Positions 1 through 12,779 of a DNA stretch of 64,000 nt are shown here, one piece after another. Under the pieces are notes generated by a model. The model did not search any database and was not told the DNA's origin. It was given only the letters and a program-made list of their open reading frames with translations. The translations under genes were made by a program, and so were the position numbers. Numbering within the stretch: position 1 is the stretch's first letter; each line of letters starts with the position of its first letter. Source of the DNA: Topomyia yanbarensis (taxonomy: Eukaryota > Arthropoda > Insecta > Diptera > Culicidae); the NCBI RefSeq assembly GCF_030247195.1, contig NC_080670.1:217722546-217786545 (forward strand), read 5' to 3'.

Positions 1-927
1 TAATAATTACGCCCTGCAGAGCTGTAACACAATAAATAGTGGATTGGCAGAATTAGTCACTAGGCAAGTGAAATGTCAAACTTTGTTGTCATGTATTTTA
101 GTAATGTTTATATTTGCTATGTGTAGTGAGTAAAACAGTTGACATGACCAAAAAGTAGGCCGGTGTTATTGTAATACGAGCAATCGACAACAAATAACGT
201 ATGTATTTAATTAACTTGTAGACGTTTAGTACGGAAAGCCAAAAATTCTTACCTGTATTGTTATTCATGAATGAATAACAGAAAAAAAACTTCAACTTCA
301 CTTAAAGCTGACAGATTCATATATATTTAATCCAAACGTGAAAAACAACAAAAACAAAAATTTGAACATTACAATTTAGTTTTACGGTTTTCTATATAAA
401 TGTGATTTTATTTTATGATCAGATTAAAAAAAAGTATACCCTTTATTAAGGACAGGAGGCAACAGCTGATTTACTTTTCCAAAAAAAAACCTTATAGACT
501 TTTCTACGGCTCATGTACGTACACGCCACATGACACAAATACTACATCACAAGCTGGTGGAAAATAATAAACAAAGACGGCAAAAGTAAATGGGATTGTT
601 TTCAACCAGGAAGCTTCATTAGTGTTCGTGAGACCGGTCGCAAAGAACTCAATTGAAAACAACACAACCCGGCAAATCAACTCAATCGGTTTCGCGATCC
701 TTGTTGCATTTTTGAGCTAGAATCCATACTGAAATCATTCATGATTCTGAATGGTTTGCCCCAGAGTGTATGTAAGGAGAGTGAAGACAACTGTCATGAT
801 TATCCGTCAGTGATATTCCAAACGAACAAACGACCTATCAAAATACATGAATTTGACTCGTTTGGAATGACACTGACAAATAATAATTGTTCCAATTTTG
901 ACAGTGTCGTCACTCTCCTTATGGCGA

Positions 928-1036
928 TTTCGCTTGAACCTGAAACTGAGTCAGGTTCTAACCCCAACTGCTGTCAGTTCATACATTTTGACAGCAGTTG
1001 GGGTTAGGAACTGACTCAGTTTCGCTTCAAACGAAA
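928..1036. repeat. Hairpin (foldback) element, ~48-bp arms
   Basis: The left arm (about 928-976) and right arm (about 988-1036) are near-perfect reverse complements around a loop of about 11 bases. Both arms contain ctaaccccaactgctgtca or its complement, and both end in the aaactgagtcag / ctgactcagttt words. A diverged sequence with the same vocabulary lies at 44899-45113, so this is probably a dispersed MITE family rather than a unique structure. Target duplications were not resolved. Confidence 0.7.
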
Positions 1037-1392
1037 ACCACATTATATGCACTCAGGTTTGCCCGAGTGATTGGGGTATGATTACTCGACCAATGTTGCC
1101 AACATATTGGTTTTTCTTGGTTTGCGCTAGCTTTAATTGATAATTTTAATTTTTTCATTTCCTAATATTTTTTTGCATCCGCTCAATTTTTTTTGAAACC
1201 CTTTGTAGCGTGCTTGAACTCTGCCGAGTTTCAAAATTTTTCGATCACTGAAAAAAATTACGTATTTTCATATAAAACATGAAAAAATACATGTATTTCC
1301 CATTTTTATTGATACCTTGATTCATTTTTGGACCAGTGATGGACAAAATTCCAAACAAACCATTACTGGCCAAACACAGTTCAAAACACTAA

Positions 1393-1503
1393 CGGCCAAT
1401 TTCTTCACTGGATGAAAACCGGTTTTCGCTGAAAACTAGATTTCGGGTTGCTGGCGCCTAATTAGCCGAAAACCGGTTTTCATCCAAGTGAAGAAATTGG
1501 CCG
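1393..1503. repeat. Hairpin element with ~36-bp arms
   Basis: The arm at 1393-1428 is repeated in reverse complement at 1467-1503. Both include gatgaaaaccggttttcg and the cggccaatttcttcac end, differing by about one base plus one indel. The spacer is about 38 bases. It is most simply a small foldback MITE. The arms contain an internal palindrome (aaaaccggtttt), so each arm could also pair with itself. Confidence 0.7.
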
Positions 1504-2724
1504 TAAATGCAAGAGAAAACTTTTCGCTTTTGTTTACTATACCAACATCTGTGATTGGCGAGTGACCGTTTGTCCGGAATTTTCATTCAAAGTAAATTTT
1601 GGTTTTTACGCCGTAATTATATGTTTGTCGAAATTTTATTAAATTTCTATTAGAAAATATTAAGTCTTGTTTAAAAAAATGGAGGTGTGAAAGACGTGTC
1701 TCAGTGAAACAATTGCAAAAATTCTGCTGGTAGTTCAAGATACGCTGGGCTGAACTGATAGCTTTTTTCTAAGGAAAATGTTTTCCTCTTTAGAACCCGG
1801 AGGGGTTTTATGATTTTAACGTTGAATAAGTGCATTGAAGGTTAAAGAATGCAAAATTGCCAAATGGCTATTGTGCCAAAATAACCGTTATGCTAAATGT
1901 CCGTTATGCTAAATGACCTTATGCCAAATGACCCATTCCCCATAATATGAGAGCTCATGAAGTAGGTCCATAAATGGCGTAGCATTATATAATCAGGGGG
2001 AGGGGGGAGTTTTGTATTGTGTGATGATGTGTGACGGCAGGGGGTAGGGAGTCATGTTATGCCGCGTAGATTTTTTAAAGGGGAATAGGAGTTGATTTGA
2101 GTTCACGACAATCTTACCCGTTTCATCTAACTAACATTTATTTTTTTTGCGGGGGAAAGGGGAGAGTTATCGTCAAGCTACGTAATTACCAGGAGGGGTG
2201 CATTTAGAGGTTTGTGACGAAATGCTGCGATGGGGCCTACTCTCAGGGTAACAATCACTGAAAAAATGCTACGTCATTTATGGATCTAGCCTAACATACC
2301 TGGGTTATATTTAAAAACATGCTGGCAGCTCTGCTACCACCGAGACCCACTCAAACCACGCGTAATGTCTGGCTTGTTTCTGTCAGAATTGTGGCACAAA
2401 TGGACAACCAATCCCGATTCGGAATCGGTTGTTTCACTTAAGCCGGAATTCCCACGGAAAGAATCCATAATATCGGCTAAGGTTGCGGATGGGATTGGCT
2501 AGAAAACATCGCCCCTTCGAGAAAAAAGTTGTTTTTCATAGATGTCAATGTTTTTTTTTCTTTGACAGCCCACGTCCCCTTCTGGTAGGAAAATAGGCGA
2601 AAAATTATCTAGCTGTGCTAGCTAATCGATAGCTCGTTCCCGACCGTTTAATCCACTGTGAAACCGTGTTCTTCGTGTGCACTCAGCTTGGTTCTAACGG
2701 CAGCAATCGCGTTTGCCCGACAGA

Positions 2725-4131
2725 ATGGCCTTTTCGGTGCTCAATTCGGTTGTCAAACGAGCGGCCTCAAATGTTTACATAACCAATTGTTTGCTGAAAA
2801 ACGGTGGAGCTTTATATAATGCTCAGCAGGTGCGCAATGCCGGAAAGTGGTTCCCGGATCCGGAGTTCATTCAGCAGTTTAATTCGGCCGTTATGTACCC
2901 GGATGATGTCACGTCCAAGTGGAAGATTCCCCCATGGAACAGCAAAATTGCTCCGGTCGAGAAGACGGTTCGCAATGTGAAACTGAACTTTGGTCCGCAG
3001 CATCCGGCTGCCCACGGAGTTTTGCGCTTGGTGCTGGAACTCGATGGAGAAACCGTAATGAGGGCTGATCCTCATATTGGACTGTTGCATCGCGGTACCG
3101 AGAAATTGATTGAATACAAAACGTACACCCAAGCTTTGCCGTACTTTGACAGGTTGGACTACGTCTCGATGATGTGCAATGAGCAGTGCTACTCGTTGGC
3201 CGTAGAGAAGCTACTCAACATTGATATTCCGCTACGTGCTAAGTACATTCGAGTGCTGTTTGCGGAAATAACTAGAATTCTTAACCATATTATGGCTATC
3301 GGAACCCATGGTTTGGATGTGGGTGCGATGACTCCCTTCTTCTGGTTGTTCGAGGAACGTGAAAAGCTAATGGAATTCTACGAACGTGTGTCCGGTGCAC
3401 GTATGCATGCTGCTTACGTTCGTCCAGGTGGCGTTTCCCTGGATATTCCGCTAGGTTTGCTAGATGATATCTTCGAGTTTTGTTCAAAGTTTGGAGAGCG
3501 TTTGGATGAAACGGAGGATGTTCTAACCACCAATCGAATCTGGGTTCAGCGCACGCAGGATATCGGTATTGTATCGGCGGAAGATGCCTTGAATTATGGC
3601 TTCAGTGGTGTCATGCTACGAGGATCCGGTATAAAGTGGGATCTACGCAAGTCCCAGCCATACGATGCCTACCATCTGGTTGAGTTTGATGTACCGATCG
3701 GAACGAAGGGCGACTGTTACGATCGTTATCTGTGCCGCTTGGAGGAGATGCGTCAATCGCTACGCATTATCGAACAGTGTCTGAACCAGATGCCAGCCGG
3801 AGATATCAGAACGGATGATGCTAAACTGACTCCACCGTCTCGGGCGGAGATGAAGAATTCCATGGAAGCGTTGATTCACCACTTCAAACTATTCACCCAG
3901 GGGTATCAAGTCCCGCCCGGTTCTACCTACACCGCAATCGAAGCACCGAAGGGAGAGTTTGGTATCTATTTGGTCTCGGATGGTTCTAGCAAGCCGTATC
4001 GTTGCAAGATCAAGGCTCCTGGCTTTGCCCATCTGGCTGCTATCGATAAAATCGGAAGGCACCACATGCTGGCTGATATTGTGGCCATCATTGGAACCCT
4101 GGATGTCGTATTTGGCGAAATCGATCGTTAG
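2725..4131 (+). CDS. ND-49: NADH dehydrogenase [ubiquinone] Fe-S protein 2 (complex I 49 kDa subunit), mitochondrial
   Basis: This intronless gene encodes about 468 aa. The product is the 49 kDa core subunit of complex I, which lines the ubiquinone pocket and docks the N2 iron-sulfur cluster in the peripheral arm of the mitochondrial inner-membrane enzyme. Visible hallmarks are GPQHPAAHG near residues 90-98, [12 protein letters not shown] about 30 residues later, YFDRLDY, and the conserved C-terminus ending VVFGEIDR. The first ~45 residues are rich in Arg, Lys, Ser, Asn and Ala with few acids, as expected for a mitochondrial targeting peptide. The open frame begins at an upstream TTG (2713). 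The first ATG, at 2725 in an agaATGg context, is chosen because animals start at ATG. Length matches the family (about 460-470 aa). A polyadenylation signal follows at 4227. The next gene starts only 226 bases after the stop codon. Confidence 0.97.
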   Translation: MAFSVLNSVVKRAASNVYITNCLLKNGGALYNAQQVRNAGKWFPDPEFIQQFNSAVMYPDDVTSKWKIPPWNSKIAPVEKTVRNVKLNFGPQHPAAHGVLRLVLELDGETVMRADPHIGLLHRGTEKLIEYKTYTQALPYFDRLDYVSMMCNEQCYSLAVEKLLNIDIPLRAKYIRVLFAEITRILNHIMAIGTHGLDVGAMTPFFWLFEEREKLMEFYERVSGARMHAAYVRPGGVSLDIPLGLLDDIFEFCSKFGERLDETEDVLTTNRIWVQRTQDIGIVSAEDALNYGFSGVMLRGSGIKWDLRKSQPYDAYHLVEFDVPIGTKGDCYDRYLCRLEEMRQSLRIIEQCLNQMPAGDIRTDDAKLTPPSRAEMKNSMEALIHHFKLFTQGYQVPPGSTYTAIEAPKGEFGIYLVSDGSSKPYRCKIKAPGFAHLAAIDKIGRHHMLADIVAIIGTLDVVFGEIDR

Positions 4132-4226
4132 GTTTACGATTCCGATCGAGTGAATAAGAATACAATGCACCTCGAAAATATAACGCAAAACAGGTGACAT
4201 GTAATCTACTGTTATGAGAAAAGTTA

Positions 4227-4232
4227 AATAAA
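4227..4232 (+). promoter_or_regulatory. Polyadenylation signal AATAAA of ND-49
   Basis: An AATAAA hexamer lies about 95 bases after the ND-49 stop codon and 126 bases before the next start codon. It implies a short 3' UTR and a very compact intergenic promoter for the C15orf61 homologue. This is inferred from the hexamer and position only. Confidence 0.65.
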
Positions 4233-4357
4233 CGAACGAAAATCTTGGTATCAAACGGATGTTTTTCAATCATGTTCTCCTGGACTGTATTTAGTAGTAG
4301 TCTTAGGCCAACACAATCTGTAAATTATATATAGCCTTTCTTTCTACATTTTAGATC

Positions 4358-4852
4358 ATGTGTGTACGAAAAATAATAGTTTGCAAGCCAAAAGTATCAG
4401 AGGTGCTTACAGCATATTTGAAACAATGTAATGAACCTCCATGGACGTCCTATTTCATCAAGGTTTGGTTTTTTCCCAAGTCGTGTGTCATATCAGTCGG
4501 AAAATAATCTTTCTTTACATCCTATGTTTAGTATCGCGACGTCCAGAACGATCACTTTGGTCGTTCGCACTTCAACTGGACGTTGGATTCTGGAACCAAT
4601 TATCACATTCTGAGAACCGGATGTTATCCCTATATGAAGTATCATTGCACCAAACGACCCTGGCAGGATCTGACCGTGGAGGATAACTTCTTCAAGTTTA
4701 TCAAGGTGATCAACCTAGGACTTCCGCAGCTTGGTTACGGTTTGGCGGCACGCTTTCTAATACGACACATTGAATGGGTGGATATGGGTGAACAGTTCGG
4801 TCAAGTGCCGATCTATTTTCTGTACAAGGAAGACAAAGGTTCGAGTTACTAG
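4358..4852 (+). CDS. C15orf61-like small conserved protein
   Basis: This two-exon gene encodes about 141 aa. Exon 1 is 4358-4462 and exon 2 is 4532-4852, with a 69-bp GT..AG intron. The joined product aligns by eye with human C15orf61: SEVLTAYLKQ..PPWTSY (human SEVLTRHLLQ..PPWTSY), DVQNDHFG..FNW, NYHILRTGCYPYMKYHC, then PWQDL, a NLGLPQLGYGL segment, and a C-terminal VYFL/IYFL-KED-G end. The molecular function of this family is not established to my knowledge. The hydrophobic stretch around LGLPQLGYGLAARFL could be a membrane or amphipathic segment. The gene sits directly behind the complex I gene ND-49 on the same strand, which invites but does not prove a mitochondrial role. A 3' AATAAA is at 4869. 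Confidence 0.9.
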
Positions 4853-4868
4853 TTGGTTCGTTTAGTAG

Positions 4869-4874
4869 AATAAA
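4869..4874 (+). promoter_or_regulatory. Polyadenylation signal AATAAA of the C15orf61-like gene
   Basis: The AATAAA hexamer lies 17 bases after the stop codon, giving a very short 3' UTR. The ORF that follows at 4903-5208 begins at TTG and has no ATG near its start, so it is treated as downstream non-coding sequence. Confidence 0.6.
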
Positions 4875-5716
4875 TTAGATTAAATGAAGTGAAATCATTT
4901 TCTTGAAAACAAAATTCGAACAGTCATTTGAATGTTTCCAACGAGGATGTGAAATTATCATCGTATCAATTCAATGTGCACGGAAGCCTAAAAATATCTG
5001 GTATATTCCTAACTTTGCATCAATCGATCGTTCGGCCGATTTATATTTGGCCGTTGAATCTTACGAAGGAGAAGAACTCCTCCGTGCAATGGCTCATAGT
5101 ACCTGTAAACTGGAAACAAGTGCATCCTTAAACGATATGCAAAAAATCGAATTTTCTATTAAATATACCTTTCTCTCGACAACCGAATACTTGAAGGTGA
5201 AAAAATAGTTAATCTAAGTGGTATTTTATCTGTGGTCACTAAGCTAAATACTACTGGCGTCTTTAAATTCAAAGCAATGTCATTGGATAAAGTAGCACAT
5301 ACTAGCTTATCACTTCAATTGACTCATTGAATAAGCGGTGCGCCAAGGTTTTTTTTTGCAAAGTACTAAAAGTAAGACGATTTTAACAATGTGAATGCAT
5401 GATAATAAATCCGTGCCTGTCTCGTCTCTGAATAATAGTAGAAGCGGAAGAGTTTCGTTTCAATTTTCAGCGAATGATTTTTTTTGTCTTACACGTTCTA
5501 ATAGTCTACGGTACCTATATTTTCCTACGACGCTATTATCAATAAATCAACTCATTAGTTTGCTCTTTTTCAAATGAATTTCTTCCGCAGGGTATGCTAT
5601 TATTATTTTGAAATAAAATAAAAACCTGCGACGATCATCGTGCTGAGATACGAACACTCTCGACAGGTTTCGTAAAATGCTTGCTTGTTTTTTGTTTCTA
5701 CCAGTGGAACAAACAA
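4875..5716. other. Convergent intergenic spacer
   Basis: This lies between the 3' ends of the C15orf61-like gene (+) and the AHCYL-like gene (-). It contains open frames of 60-100 codons (for example 4903-5208) without splice context, family resemblance or ATG starts. It should hold the 3' UTR of the AHCYL-like gene, but no clear minus-strand AATAAA was found within 150 bases of its stop codon. Confidence 0.5.
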
Positions 5717-7435
<1,719 letters not shown>

Positions 7436-8204
7436 CTTGACGACGAATTGATGAAGACTGGACGAGCTTGAGAAACAGCAAGAACTGCACAGACAGCTAA
7501 ATGCACAATGTTTCCTTTCCTGTTCGCGGTGCCCGTCTCGTCAGTTCTGCTATCAAGCTTCTACTTTAGACTGGTATGGTGGTATCAATTCAGTGCGCAC
7601 AAACAAACAACACACAACTGTCTGGAGGGAGTTGTCGTATATATCGCTAGCAAACGGCTCCAAGGCGGACGTTGATCGTATTTTTAACGAGAACACAGCA
7701 AGTTATTAGTTGACTCACAGTGCACGATAACCTGCGACAATGTTCGTTTTTTCTATTGCATAACGAATTCTGTTTCTAAAGCTATCCTCCAGCGTTTTCA
7801 CTATCGTCCGATCTTTCTTGCTATTATATCTCTCTATAATCGTTACCAAATTGCCCATTGAATGAGGGCGTCTAATTACTGTATGCAAATCTTTCCGCGG
7901 ATGGCTTCGTCAACGAGTCTGAAAAATAAAACCTCATCAACAAATATATTCATAGTGCGAGGCAGTTTTGAAAATATTGATACTAGAACAATTATATATA
8001 TGATTGGCGCATTGAAGCAGTCTGGTCAGTACCTCGATTGGAAATTTTTTTGAAGCATGTGAGGTTCGCTTTAGGAAAACTTTACCACTGTAATCGCGAG
8101 GGTCGTACCCTAGAAGTTGTACGAATAAGATCAACACTTGACGTGTCGCAAAAACATCCCAACTTTTCTGGAAAATTTAAATCCGGATAACAAATGCTTC
8201 AGAG

Positions 8205-8388
8205 CAACGATTTTCAACCTGGGGTCCGATGGCTCCCTGGAGGGGCGTGAAGTTATATTTGTTTATTGGGCTTTAACCATTGTGATCAATCGTTAGTTGT
8301 CGATATTTCACGAAGAATATTGACAGCAATATCCATCCTAGCTTCTTTTTTGTAATAGGCTGAAAATAATATATTGAGGCAACCGCTG
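8205..8388. mobile_element. Short non-autonomous hAT element (MITE) with 8-bp target duplication
   Basis: The element starts caacgattttcaacct and ends in ..ggcaaccgctg, whose complement cagcggttgcc matches the start at the outer CA(A/G)CG(A/G)TT positions. It is flanked on both sides by the 8-bp direct repeat cttcagag (8197-8204 and 8389-8396), the signature length of hAT transposases. The word ttttcaacctggggtccg after the terminus is typical of the hAT ends found in many animals. At 184 bp it has no coding capacity. Confidence 0.75.
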
Positions 8389-8678
8389 CTTCAGAGATAG
8401 CGTTATTATCAAAAGCGCAAATTAATAAACATGTAAACAGCATTTTTTTGTTCGGGTCGCTAGTGAATTCGAGCAATGACAGTAGATAAAAACAATTTAA
8501 ACGTGTACATCGTTGTTCTCAGGAAATTATCCAAGGTTACCTTGATGTTTTGGTTACCTAACGCTTAAGAAAAACAATATTCTGTCACTCATTCTTTACC
8601 TACTTTCCCGATATAACCAGTTATGTGGAAAAGTGAGCCCGAGTTTTCACTTCACAGCGAGACTACCGAAAGGTGAAG

Positions 8679-9147
<469 letters not shown>

Positions 9148-12018
9148 ACTCCGGATTACAAGCTATTGCATCCAGCTAAACCCAAATCAAACCGACCAAA
9201 TCCACCGACAGCGGGTTTTCAATAAAAATATTTACGAAGCTTTTCTCCGATCTTGAACCAACGAGTATATTATGTTGAGCATGCACCGTGACGTATTCTT
9301 TAATTGGTTTCAATTTAAACAATTTTGTAAACCAGTTCTATCGATTAAGTGGTCTTATGCGCGGATTGATTGTTCAGTTCCACTTTCTCACTCAACCACC
9401 ACCCAGTCGCGTAGCAACATGTGATGCGTCATTCATTCCCTGTACGGTATGAACTAGTTGCATATACATATATTATAGGTACATACTAGTTACAGATTCA
9501 AAGCTCCAACAATTGTTCATCCACCCACGATTTTTTTCTATCCGGGGCTTTCCACTGCAGAAATGTTATTCTATGACAGCTTTAGCACACGGGGCAGCAA
9601 TTAATTGTGAAAAAATATATGTATTGACTGATAGTATCTGAACGGTGCTCTAGACAGTTCCAGTCAGTACAACAAACACATGCAGAGCGATACCGGTTTC
9701 AATCGGTTATAACATAACATAAGCAAAGCCAAACAAACGCTGCACAAAGCAATGACCCAGTTTGGGTTGGATATTTCAAAGCCGACAACAGTATTAATAA
9801 CAATTAGGGAAGATAAATTATTTGTTTGAAGCAATCTAAAAATAATTTCCATCTAGCTAACGCCGGCAAATTCTGTGGTATAATACTAGTGTTGTGAATT
9901 GTTTTATTACAGAAAAAACAAGGAGAACCGACCTTCCCTTCCTAGGTATGTATATGTTATGCAACGTTCTTCGTTGCCATACAATTGCAGTTCTCAGAAC
10001 AAAATTTAAACTGAAGCCTATGGATTCGCGACAGATAATCTAATGCATTACGTTGCTTCACATTTTCTGGCACCTGTGGTAGAATCTCGGTGCTGATTTT
10101 ATCTCTTGATAACATTGTCAGACTGTCGCTCGATTGCATTAATATGCAAATGCAAAAACAATTTTTCATTTTGTTTGCGTGACTGTTTCAATGAAATCGA
10201 TGCAAAAAAAATCTATTCCGGCTGTCGCTATGGTCAAGGTCGCTGGTACATTTTACAATTGCCCAGAATCCTAATAGGTTTGATATTTGTAAGGCACAGC
10301 TGATTCGTTTCGAAATCGTGTACCTTAGTCTAATTCCCAGTTAATTATTAAATGTAGTTGATATCGATGCGTAGGTAGGTACATTGCCAAAATCGATTAC
10401 TCCACTATAGTATATACACATAGCAATCCACGAATACGTATATTAAAAATCTTATGTCATAGAATTCATAGAAAACAGCCTTTTAAAAGTTGATCAAACT
10501 TTGCTGCTAATAAAGTTCGCTAGCAGGGTAGACTTATCAATGGTGATGGCCGCCAGCAAATGAATGATTTTGGTGAATCTTGTCAGCGGAAGCCTAATCA
10601 TTCTAATGTTTTTTTTCCTTATTCGCACACACAAGGGTCCTTCACCTTCATAAACATCCACTTAATTACAACCAGTGTACTCGAGTAGCAATCACGAATA
10701 AATTTAAACACCAATGAATGAATACTAATCACCGAAATATTGCAGCTCTGGAGGCCAACTGTCCAACTTTATTCGCGACAAGAGGAAAAGTTTTTGCTTG
10801 GAATCTCTCGCACCACCGCTCTCACAGTTTGGTTTGCTGTCAACTCTTGTGACGTTGAACATTAACATAGGGATGCTCGAAGCGTTACGTTGTCATTCCA
10901 CCTTATCAATGCACTGATAATTTATTATCCGCACATTCCATTGGAAACGCGCCTTTCAATTATATTGATGCGACGAATTAAATTGGTGCTTTCGTTTACA
11001 AATCCTGAAAAACGTCGCAAAAAGGTGTTACCCAAGCTTAATGTGTGCTAGTTCACTACATTAACTATAATTGGTAATTAAACTGACTAAAAATGATTCC
11101 TTTAAAGTTGCAGGGTTTCGCAAATTTATTTTTTTAACCTGTGATTCATCCCATAAGAAAAGCATTACGACAAACTGCGCACCAAATAGCGCAATAAATT
11201 TTACTGCGACGAAAACTAATCGATGCGTCTCTTTTGACAAAGCAGGGGCAATATTGTCAAGAATAATTAAACAATATAGATCGATGTTTTTATATAAAAG
11301 TGAAAAAATTCGTTTCATTTCCATTTTGCACATCAACTTTGAACTCCCTGGAAGAAAAGTTCGTCCTACAAATGTACTATAAGCTCCCAGAAAAAAGCCA
11401 TGAATATCTCACTTTAAACGTACACCGTTTATTAAAAATCAACGATCAATCATTTCAATAATTACTATGTCCGCTAACTAATAGAAGTTGAAATAGTTAC
11501 AGCACATTGAGTCCTAAAACTAAAATTGAAAATTTGTAGAATATATTAAATAGTAACAACTACCATTTGTGTTTCTTCGGACGAAATATTGTTGTTTACC
11601 AAAGGATTTATTTTTATTGATCAGCTTGTCTCGGGTCCACTTAATGAAACGATCTTGTCGACATTTTTGTCTTGTAAAGTATCTAGTTCAACTAGATCCT
11701 ACACGAGAAAAAAAAACATTTTTAATAAAAGTGTTTTTGACTATTTTTGACAAATTGATGAGTAAGAAAAATGCAGCACAGGAAACAGACCCCTAATAAA
11801 AAAAATTATACGTGCACATTAACCCATATAGTCCAACGATTCTACATATTGTATGGATGATACCCTGAACAGGTAGTTAGGCTCTAGGATCATAAGATGT
11901 TTTTAGGGACATCCATGATCGATCAAATATATTTAAAAAAATTGTGCAGGCATTTGAATTAATATACCTTAAAACACTAGCGCCACCACACCAGCTATTC
12001 CAACTAACCGTCGAACCT

Positions 12019-12156
12019 ATTCCGGAACCGGTTCGGAATCCTGATGGATTTCAGCCCAAAGGAAATAACCGATTCAGACTCAATCGGTTGATGCATTTGA
12101 GCTGAAATCCATACTGAATCCACTCCAAACCGGCTCCAGAATGATTTGACTGGGTA
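12019..12156. mobile_element. MITE with long terminal inverted repeats
   Basis: The left arm (about 12019-12073) and right arm (about 12088-12156) are imperfect reverse complements. Both contain ggatttcagc/gctgaaatcc, aaccggtt-type words and aaccgatt/aatcggtt near the centre, and the outer end is close to tacccagtcaaatcattc. Partial relatives occur at about 640-760, and a weaker one around 16060-16130 (gacccagtcaaaatgaat). It is non-coding. Target duplication was not resolved. Confidence 0.65.
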
Positions 12157-12779
12157 GAGGTATAACCACTGTCAATTCAGTGAACTTAGCCACAGGGGTT
12201 TGCATTTTTGACGGTTATCCCAGCAAAAGGATAGGGATAGGATGTGCTTTAATGCAAGATGTGGTCGTAATCTGAGATGCGACATGCGAATAGCAAAAAA
12301 TCGAACGTCAAATGCAGCAATTCCATTTAACATATGTGAGGCAGAAAGAGTGGCTATGCGAGACGAAAGATAAAAGGAACAGGAAAAAGCAGAAAATGTC
12401 TATCCGCAGGTCCCGTTCCAGGTCGTATCGTAATAATTCAATTTCATAAAATAATAGCATGTGGCTTAATGACCCAATTGATTATTGTTTATGTTCATGG
12501 TCGAAGAATGTCTCTTTTGTAAATGATCGAGCCTAAAAATAAAACTAGCAACGATGGCTGGAACGCGACATCATGTGCGTTATTGACGTTATGCTAACGC
12601 TACGCAACGTTAGTGATTGACATTTGTGACGCATCACGCTGACTGACGAGTGACGGCATTTTTGTTCCCGTTTGCTATCCTTCGGAAAAAATTCATGGCT
12701 TGGGAAACTTTTCTTTCCTAAAACCAAGGAAAAACTAGTAAAACACGCTATAAATAGTTCAAAAATAACTTAGGCGAAA

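Larger units (their letters stand above)
1..2640. other. Gene-free left flank rich in repeats
   Basis: No convincing coding exon is seen here. Positions about 640-760 resemble one half of the MITE described at 12019-12156: they share the words ttgagct..gaatccatactgaa and a gattctgaa-like end. Two hairpin elements (928-1036 and 1393-1503) are listed separately. The stretch about 1950-2300 holds purine-rich, low-complexity text (gggggaggggggag and similar) with no frame. The ORF at 741-1007 lies across the hairpin and is not considered a gene. The last 150 bases should contain the ND-49 promoter and leader. Confidence 0.6.

Noticed and set aside
3889..4269. 126-codon minus-strand ORF under ND-49
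   Set aside because: It overlaps the conserved complex I coding sequence in antisense and shows no splice or family evidence.
4903..5208. 101-codon ORF behind the C15orf61-like gene
   Set aside because: It begins at TTG, lacks an early ATG, follows a polyA signal and resembles no family.
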